NCBI GenBank assembly: GCA_013140415.1
Contig: JABFSW010000112.1
Coordinates: 1-10,486, forward strand
DNA length: 10,486 nt
Direction of reading: 5' to 3'
Source: Nitrosarchaeum sp.
Lineage (GTDB): Archaea > Thermoproteota > Nitrososphaeria > Nitrososphaerales > Nitrosopumilaceae
Translations under genes and position numbers: made by a program
Part shown: piece by piece, positions 5,492-10,486 of the stretch
Layout of the letters: every line of letters begins with the position of its first letter
Position numbering within the stretch: position 1 is the stretch's first letter
The notes under the pieces: generated by a model
Seen by the model: only the letters and a program-made list of their open reading frames with translations
Database searches by the model: none
Told to the model about the DNA's origin: nothing

Positions 5492-5511
5492 GTCTGTTTG
5501 AATTATTTGTT

Positions 5512-5524
5512 CTAATAAAAATAT
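5512..5524 (-). promoter_or_regulatory. Candidate TATA element of the Dps-like gene
   Basis: ATATTTTTATTAG on the minus strand, centred about 26 bases before the ATG at 5491, suggesting a leaderless mRNA. It lies in the 103-base gap after ileS, which holds no other gene that I can see and no clear ileS terminator. Confidence 0.35.
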
Positions 5525-5594
5525 TACATTTTGTAAAACATAATTTTTGTAAATTCCATTTCCAGTACCCTTTATCTGATAATATGATGAGTGT

Positions 5595-8500
5595 TTATTC
5601 TACTGAAATTCTTATTTTTTGACCGTCAATGTCATCATCTTTGTATTCTTTGCATGATTCTGTAAAATTTACCTGTTTTACCCTGACTAAGAATGCCAAT
5701 TCTTCTGATTTTTCTTTTATCATTTCTAATGATTCATCATCTAAATCAAGTATTGATGCAACACTGAGAATATCTGTCGGATTGTATCCTCTTTCTTTTC
5801 TTAGTGTTTGTAGTCTTCTGGCAATATCTTTTATCAAACCTCTTGCCATCATCTCTTTGTTTCTTGAAGTAGATACAAATACAATGTAGTTGTCTCGTTT
5901 TGACACTGCAAATTCTTCACTTGCATCAAAATCTATTATAAAATCTTCTTTGTCTAATGAAATTTTTTCACCATCAATCTCATAATTGTATTGTTCTTCT
6001 TTTTGGAGTGATGTAATAATTTCTTCTTTGTTGGTTTCTGAAAATGCATTGACAAGTTTTCCCATGTGTTGTTTTGCTTTGGGACCTATTCGTTTTCTTT
6101 CCAATTCCACAACTGCTCTGAGAGGTAATCCTAATTGTTTTAGTTCCAGGATTTGTTCTAATCCTTGTTCTTTTTCTATTTCAAAAATTGTAAATTTTTC
6201 TACATTGAGCTGTGACATTAGTAAAGAAGAAAGTGATTCTAGTTTTTGCTTTTGACCTTTACTTACACAAATTAATGCTTCATTTAGTGGCCATCTGCGT
6301 TTTAGTTTTTCCTTCATTCTTGCAGCAGATGAAATTGAAACAACATCTTTCATGATGTCAAATGATTCTTCAATTTCTTCATTGACTAGTGTCTCTTGAT
6401 ATTGTGGCCATTTATCTAGCAAAATACTCTTTTTTCCATCAAATACTGTTTGATAGAGGTATTCACTAGTAAATGGACAAAGTGGATGAATCAAAATATC
6501 TAATGTTTGTAGTACTTCTTTTAGTATTGCATAGATTGCTAGCCTTCTATTCTTTTTTGACTCTTCTTCGTCCCATAATTCTCCTCTTGTAATTGGAATG
6601 TATATCTGACTTAGATTGTTTATAATAAAATCATCAACTGCTTTTGCTGCTTCATGGAATTTACACGTCTCATTGCGTTCTGTTGTTTTTTTGATCAACT
6701 TTTGTAATTTTGATAAAAGCCATATGTCTGGCGATGTTAGCAATTTATTTTCTTTTGCCCATGAGATTGTTTTTGTCTCATCAAAATTATCATATTCGCT
6801 ATTTTGTTTAAAATACAGATGTAAATTAAACAGTGTATTGAGTACCTGATACGGGCGTGACATTAACTCGTCAGTACTGAAGCTAAGTGGCTCTATTGGG
6901 CTTGCTTTCCAGATAAAATAAAATCTAATCAAATCCACAGGATATTTTTCAAGCAATTCTGCTCCATCTATTACATTTCCTAAACTTTTGCTCATCTTAC
7001 CTCCCTTTTCATCAAGTACATGACCTTGGAACAAAAATGACTTGAATGGTGAAATTGGACTGTTGTTTAAGATTACATTTTCTATCAACAGAGTATATGC
7101 CCATCCTCTTGTTTGATCAATACCTTCTGTGAAAAATGGCGCAGGTATTGTTTTGGAATATTCTTCATCTGTTAATGATGAATATGGGGCTGAACCGCTA
7201 TTGTGCCATGTATCTAAAACATATTCTTCTCTTTTTGTATTTGTGCTACTACACTGTTTACATTTTATTGTTATATTATCAATCCATGGACGATGTAATT
7301 CAAAATTTGGTCCATCTGGTAATTTTACTGCCGAATCTATGATCTCTTTTCTTGTAAAGAACCAGTTTTGCTTTTTGCAATCACTGCATATCCAAACTGG
7401 TAATGGACATCCCCAAATTCTTTCTCTAGATATACACCATGGGTGTCTTTCTTTAATAATTCCTAAAAATCTATTTTTTGGCTGCTCAAAAAAGTATTCT
7501 ACACTTTCTGCTGCATTAATTGCCTTGTCTCCTAATCTATCTAGTTTGTAAAACCAACCTTTTCGTGCAAGCCATACAATTGGATGGTGCGATCTCCAGC
7601 ATAATGGATATTTGTGCTTGATTTTTCCAATTTTTACCAGCGCGTTACGTTCTTTGAGATCTTCGACAATTATTTTATCTGCATCTCTGACAAACATTCC
7701 TTCATATTTTCCAGCTAAATTGGTAAACTTTACCTGATCATTAATGGGACTGAATACTTTGACTTTTCTTTTGTTTGCAATTTTGATGTCTTCTTCACCA
7801 TTTGCAGGAGACAAGTGGACTAGACCGCTACCTGTTGTAATTTCTACAAACTCTTCTGATACTGCAACATGAAAATTATTTTCCTTTGCACATTCATCTA
7901 ATCCTGGAATTAAACTCAAAAGTGGATGGATGTATTTTTTCCCCTCAAATTTTGAGCCTTTTGCAGTCTTTACAATTTCATATTTTTCGATGTTTACTTC
8001 TTTGAAAAATTCTTCCAGTCTTGTTTTTCCAACAACCCATGTTTCATTTTCTACTTTGAGATATGCATAATCTTCATCTGGATTCAGTCCTACCATTGCA
8101 TCTGTAACCAAAGTAAATGGCATTGTTGTCCAAACAATCAGATATGCATCCTCATCTGCAAGTTTAACCTTGTAATATAATGATGGATCTTTTACTTCTT
8201 CATATCCCTGATTCACTTCAGCATGACTAAGTGACGTTTGGCAACTTGGACAATATGCAATTACTGTAAAATCTTCTTCTAATATTTTATTTTCATGTGC
8301 TTTTTTAAGAATTTGCCACTCTCTTTCAATAAATTCATCCCGATAAGTCCAATATGCTTTGTTATGGTTAAATGACATTCCAAGTGCACTATCCACTTCA
8401 ATCCATTTGGTGTTGAATTTTTTTACAATACGTTTGCATTCCTCCACTAGTTTTTCAATACCAACTTTTTCTATGACTTCTGACTTGCCGCCAGTAACTC

Positions 8501-8792
8501 CAAGCTCTTTTTCTGCTTGTAATTCCACTGGAAGTCCTTGCGTATCCCATCCTCCATTAAACACAATTTTTTTCCCTTGTAATGTATTGAATCTGTACCA
8601 TAGATCCTTAATCACACGTCCTCTGAGATGTCCTGCGTGTGGAACTCCATTCATAGTGGGTGGACCTTCGATAAACATTATTTTCTCAGGTTTGTCGGAT
8701 TCAAAGATTAATCTTTCAACATCAATTGATTTGATGTATTCTTTTATCTCAGATTCAATTGCCTTTGCATCGAATTTTGATGAAAGTTTCAT
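5595..8792 (-). CDS. ileS: Isoleucyl-tRNA synthetase
   Basis: Class I aminoacyl-tRNA synthetase charging tRNA-Ile with isoleucine in the cytoplasm. At 1065 residues it has the usual length of archaeal-type IleRS. The nucleotide-binding HxGH motif is HAGH (52-55, in PPTMNGVPHAGH) and KMSKS is at 599-603. Between them lie GWDTQGLPVE (81-90), the CP1 editing domain with WTTMPFTL (221-228) and GSGLVHLSPANGEED (321-335; Asp335 is the likely deacylation residue), ISRERIWGCPLPVW (454-467) and DTWHNSGSAP (527-536). Zinc-type cysteine pairs are at 181/184, 469/472 and 511/514. The C-terminal third is the helical anticodon-binding region plus an archaeal extension. The ATG at 8792 lies 29 bases from a palindromic TATA box shared with purD, so the mRNA is probably leaderless. 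ValRS and LeuRS are less likely given the motif wording. Confidence 0.94.
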   Translation of the reverse strand: MKLSSKFDAKAIESEIKEYIKSIDVERLIFESDKPEKIMFIEGPPTMNGVPHAGHLRGRVIKDLWYRFNTLQGKKIVFNGGWDTQGLPVELQAEKELGVTGGKSEVIEKVGIEKLVEECKRIVKKFNTKWIEVDSALGMSFNHNKAYWTYRDEFIEREWQILKKAHENKILEEDFTVIAYCPSCQTSLSHAEVNQGYEEVKDPSLYYKVKLADEDAYLIVWTTMPFTLVTDAMVGLNPDEDYAYLKVENETWVVGKTRLEEFFKEVNIEKYEIVKTAKGSKFEGKKYIHPLLSLIPGLDECAKENNFHVAVSEEFVEITTGSGLVHLSPANGEEDIKIANKRKVKVFSPINDQVKFTNLAGKYEGMFVRDADKIIVEDLKERNALVKIGKIKHKYPLCWRSHHPIVWLARKGWFYKLDRLGDKAINAAESVEYFFEQPKNRFLGIIKERHPWCISRERIWGCPLPVWICSDCKKQNWFFTRKEIIDSAVKLPDGPNFELHRPWIDNITIKCKQCSSTNTKREEYVLDTWHNSGSAPYSSLTDEEYSKTIPAPFFTEGIDQTRGWAYTLLIENVILNNSPISPFKSFLFQGHVLDEKGGKMSKSLGNVIDGAELLEKYPVDLIRFYFIWKASPIEPLSFSTDELMSRPYQVLNTLFNLHLYFKQNSEYDNFDETKTISWAKENKLLTSPDIWLLSKLQKLIKKTTERNETCKFHEAAKAVDDFIINNLSQIYIPITRGELWDEEESKKNRRLAIYAILKEVLQTLDILIHPLCPFTSEYLYQTVFDGKKSILLDKWPQYQETLVNEEIEESFDIMKDVVSISSAARMKEKLKRRWPLNEALICVSKGQKQKLESLSSLLMSQLNVEKFTIFEIEKEQGLEQILELKQLGLPLRAVVELERKRIGPKAKQHMGKLVNAFSETNKEEIITSLQKEEQYNYEIDGEKISLDKEDFIIDFDASEEFAVSKRDNYIVFVSTSRNKEMMARGLIKDIARRLQTLRKERGYNPTDILSVASILDLDDESLEMIKEKSEELAFLVRVKQVNFTESCKEYKDDDIDGQKIRISVE

Positions 8793-8817
8793 CTTGGATT
8801 TTGATATGGGAATGGCA

Positions 8818-8825
8818 TTATATAA
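8818..8825. promoter_or_regulatory. Palindromic TATA box shared by ileS and purD
   Basis: TTATATAA reads the same on both strands and is the only such element in the 54-base gap between the divergent start codons. Its centre is about 29 bases from the ileS ATG (8792) and about 26 bases from the purD TTG (8847). With archaeal TATA-to-start spacing of 25-30 bases, both mRNAs would begin at or within a few bases of their start codons. Confidence 0.65.
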
Positions 8826-8846
8826 TTGAGTGAAAGATAATTTTTA

Positions 8847-10109
8847 TTGGTTAATGTTTTAGTTATCGGTTCTGGTGGACGAGAACATGCCTTATCTTGG
8901 AAATTATCTCAAAGCTCCAAAGTTGACAAAGTTTTTACAGCACCCGGAAATGGTGGAACCGAAAATAACATTTCAATTGATATTAATGATTTGAATGCAC
9001 TAGCAGAATTTGCACAAAAAAATAATTGCTTTACGATAGTTGGTCCCGAGGCTCCTCTGGCTGCAGGAATTGTAGATAAATTTACCCAAATGAATCTCAA
9101 AATTTTTGGCCCATCTCAAAAAGCAGCACAACTAGAATCCAGTAAAATTTGGGCAAAAAATTTCATGAAAAGAAATGGCATACAAACTGCAAGATTTGAA
9201 GTCTTTGATAATCCAAAAAAGGCAGAAGAATATGTCAAATCCCTTGATTACAATGTTGTAGTCAAGGCAGATGGGCTAGCTTCTGGAAAGGGGGTGATCG
9301 TTTGTAATAATGCTGATGAGGCAATTGCTGCAATTAATACGATATTGGTAAAAAAGACATTTGGTGATGCTGGTAATCGCATTATTGTAGAAGAGAGAAT
9401 TGATGGAATTGAAGCATCTTACATTGCATTATGTGATGGTGTGATTGCAATTCCAATGGCATCAAGCCAAGATCACAAAAGAATCTTTGATGATGATAAA
9501 GGCCCTAACACAGGTGGAATGGGTGCTTATTCTCCAACTCCCATTATTGATGATACACTTGCTGAAAAAATCCAAAATAAAATCATCAATAAAACAATAC
9601 AATCATTGAAAAATGAAGGTATTGTCTTCAAAGGATTCCTCTATGCTGGTGTGATGATTAGAGACAATGAACCATACGTCTTAGAGTATAACGCACGAAT
9701 GGGTGATCCTGAATGTCAGCCAATTACAATGAGGATGGATTTTGATTTGTATGATTATTTTGTTGCAAGCGTAGATGGGACCCTTTATCTGATGCCCAAA
9801 ATAACTTGGAAAAATCAATCCGCAGTTTGTATTGTTTTGGCATCTGAAGGTTATCCTGAATCATATCCACAAAATGAAGAGATTATAGGATTTGATTTAA
9901 TTCCTAAAAATGCTATGGTCTTTCATGCAGGAACAAAAAGACAAGATGGAAAAATCTTATCAAACGGTGGAAGAGTTTTAGGAGTCACTGCCATCGGTGA
10001 TACTTTGGCATCTGCAATTTCAAATGCATACATTGCCGCAGAAAAAATTTCTTGGCCTCACAAATACTATAGAAAAGATATCGGCAAAAAAGGACTATCT
10101 TATCTTTGA
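8847..10109 (+). CDS. purD: Phosphoribosylamine-glycine ligase (GAR synthetase)
   Basis: Second enzyme of de novo purine synthesis: joins glycine to 5-phosphoribosylamine using ATP, in the cytoplasm. The 420 residues match the family. The N-terminal domain shows VLVIGSGGREHAL (4-16) and GPEAPL (66-71); the ATP-grasp part has KADGLASGKGV (140-150), SSQDHKR (206-212), GPNTGGMGAYSP (219-230) and the signature NARMGDPECQ (282-291), with Met where Leu or Phe is usual; YRKDIG (408-413) closes the protein. The start is TTG at 8847: an in-frame stop lies at 8838, no ATG or GTG fits, and the resulting N-terminus aligns with the Rossmann beta strand. A TATA box 26 bases upstream implies a leaderless mRNA. 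It diverges from ileS and its last 15 bases overlap the convergent cyclo-ligase gene. Confidence 0.95.
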   Translation: MVNVLVIGSGGREHALSWKLSQSSKVDKVFTAPGNGGTENNISIDINDLNALAEFAQKNNCFTIVGPEAPLAAGIVDKFTQMNLKIFGPSQKAAQLESSKIWAKNFMKRNGIQTARFEVFDNPKKAEEYVKSLDYNVVVKADGLASGKGVIVCNNADEAIAAINTILVKKTFGDAGNRIIVEERIDGIEASYIALCDGVIAIPMASSQDHKRIFDDDKGPNTGGMGAYSPTPIIDDTLAEKIQNKIINKTIQSLKNEGIVFKGFLYAGVMIRDNEPYVLEYNARMGDPECQPITMRMDFDLYDYFVASVDGTLYLMPKITWKNQSAVCIVLASEGYPESYPQNEEIIGFDLIPKNAMVFHAGTKRQDGKILSNGGRVLGVTAIGDTLASAISNAYIAAEKISWPHKYYRKDIGKKGLSYL

Positions 10110-10486
10110 TGTATCAATTATTCTATCTTCAGTAACGATCCAATTTATAATCATATCGTGTTCTGATTGTGGAATATTTTTTACAATCTGTTTTTCAAAT
10201 GTCAGCGATATTGTTTTGATTTTATTCTCAGCTAAAAATCTGTCATAAAATCCATGCCCATATCCTAATCTTACTCCTTTTGGAGATATTCCTACTGTCG
10301 GAACAAGTATCACATCCAGATTATTATCCACAGGGCATTCATTACGAGGCTCCATTATGTCAAAACTACCATTTTCTAGATTGCTCAAATTCATGATTGT
10401 TCTAAATTCTATGTTTTTACCTACTACTTTGGGCAAAATTATCTCCTTTCCCTCACTTAGAGCTTCTTGCATGATGTCCTTTGTCA
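10095..10486 (-). CDS. 5-formyltetrahydrofolate cyclo-ligase family protein, C-terminal part, cut by right window edge
   Basis: Converts 5-formyltetrahydrofolate to 5,10-methenyltetrahydrofolate with ATP, returning a side product to the one-carbon pool. Visible are about 130 residues of the roughly 190 usual; the frame stays open through the window edge (codons reading T-K-D-I before the first ATG at 10472), so that ATG is internal and the start lies outside. Recognition rests on EALSEGKEIILPKV (as in the family's KEALxEGKxVxLPKV region), SFDIMEPR, VPTVGISPKGVRLGYGHGFYDR with the signature GYGxGFYDR (70-78 from the ATG at 10472), and the hydrophobic C-terminal strand. It overlaps the end of purD by 15 bases in a tail-to-tail arrangement. 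Some relatives of this fold have other substrates, so the exact reaction is probable rather than certain. Confidence 0.9.
   Translation of the reverse strand, partial: TKDIMQEALSEGKEIILPKVVGKNIEFRTIMNLSNLENGSFDIMEPRNECPVDNNLDVILVPTVGISPKGVRLGYGHGFYDRFLAENKIKTISLTFEKQIVKNIPQSEHDMIINWIVTEDRIIDTSKIR

Noticed and set aside
7129..7551. 140-codon plus-strand open frame, with others at 5629-5889, 5986-6255, 6616-6849, 7136-7342 and 8359-8829.
   Set aside because: All are antisense to the continuous 1065-residue IleRS gene, a usual effect of AT-rich coding sequence.
3730..8700. Possible frameshifts or pseudogene features in sucC or ileS.
   Set aside because: Both frames are uninterrupted, full length and retain all key motifs.
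10470..10472. ATG at 10472 as the start of the 5-FTHF cyclo-ligase gene.
   Set aside because: The frame is open upstream to the window edge with family-like residues, and the protein would lack about a third of the normal length.
1..10486. CRISPR array, insertion sequence, integrase, toxin-antitoxin or defence island.
   Set aside because: No direct-repeat array, terminal inverted repeats, transposase motifs or defence-type genes were seen on either strand; all long genes are housekeeping.

Overview
The window is an AT-rich stretch of archaeal chromosome, almost certainly from a marine-type ammonia-oxidising thaumarchaeon (Nitrosopumilus/Nitrosarchaeum group). The evidence is the archaeal ribosomal protein L40e, an archaeal-type IleRS, a short archaeal class I pyrophosphatase, a Dps-like ferritin, a tRNA with a bulge-helix-bulge intron outside the anticodon loop, and TATA-like boxes placed 25-30 bases before start codons. 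No rRNA, mobile element, phage gene, CRISPR array or defence gene is visible. Genes are tightly packed and no gene-free stretch exceeds about 110 bases.

Layout. Minus strand, positions 1-1104: N-terminal part of an M3-family oligoendopeptidase F, cut by the window edge. Its upstream neighbour is a soluble inorganic pyrophosphatase (1167-1706), also on the minus strand. Then comes a minus-strand tRNA-Val(CAC) gene (1780-1870) carrying an 18-base non-canonical intron. A small plus-strand gene for an unknown 82-residue protein (1967-2215) converges on the 55-residue L40e gene (2218-2385), which is easily missed because of its size. L40e is the last gene of a minus-strand sucC-sucD-rpl40e cluster (4436 down to 2218). 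Just upstream on the same strand are an unknown 109-residue protein (4477-4806), a Dps-like ferritin (4904-5491) and IleRS (5595-8792). purD (8847-10109, plus strand) diverges from ileS and overlaps by 15 bases the tail of a convergent 5-formyltetrahydrofolate cyclo-ligase gene that runs off the right edge.

Functionally this is housekeeping: carbon metabolism (succinyl-CoA ligase), pyrophosphate removal, translation (tRNA-Val, IleRS, L40e), purine and folate metabolism (PurD, 5-FTHF cyclo-ligase), peptide turnover (PepF) and iron/oxidative-stress handling (Dps-like ferritin). I see no convincing new multi-gene system. The most informative details are the tRNA intron at 44/45, whose splicing helix competes with the anticodon stem; the single palindromic TATA box between ileS and purD, placed to give leaderless mRNAs in both directions (purD from a TTG codon); the contrast between leaderless-type operon starts and a strong Shine-Dalgarno before the internal rpl40e gene; and two small uncharacterised proteins.
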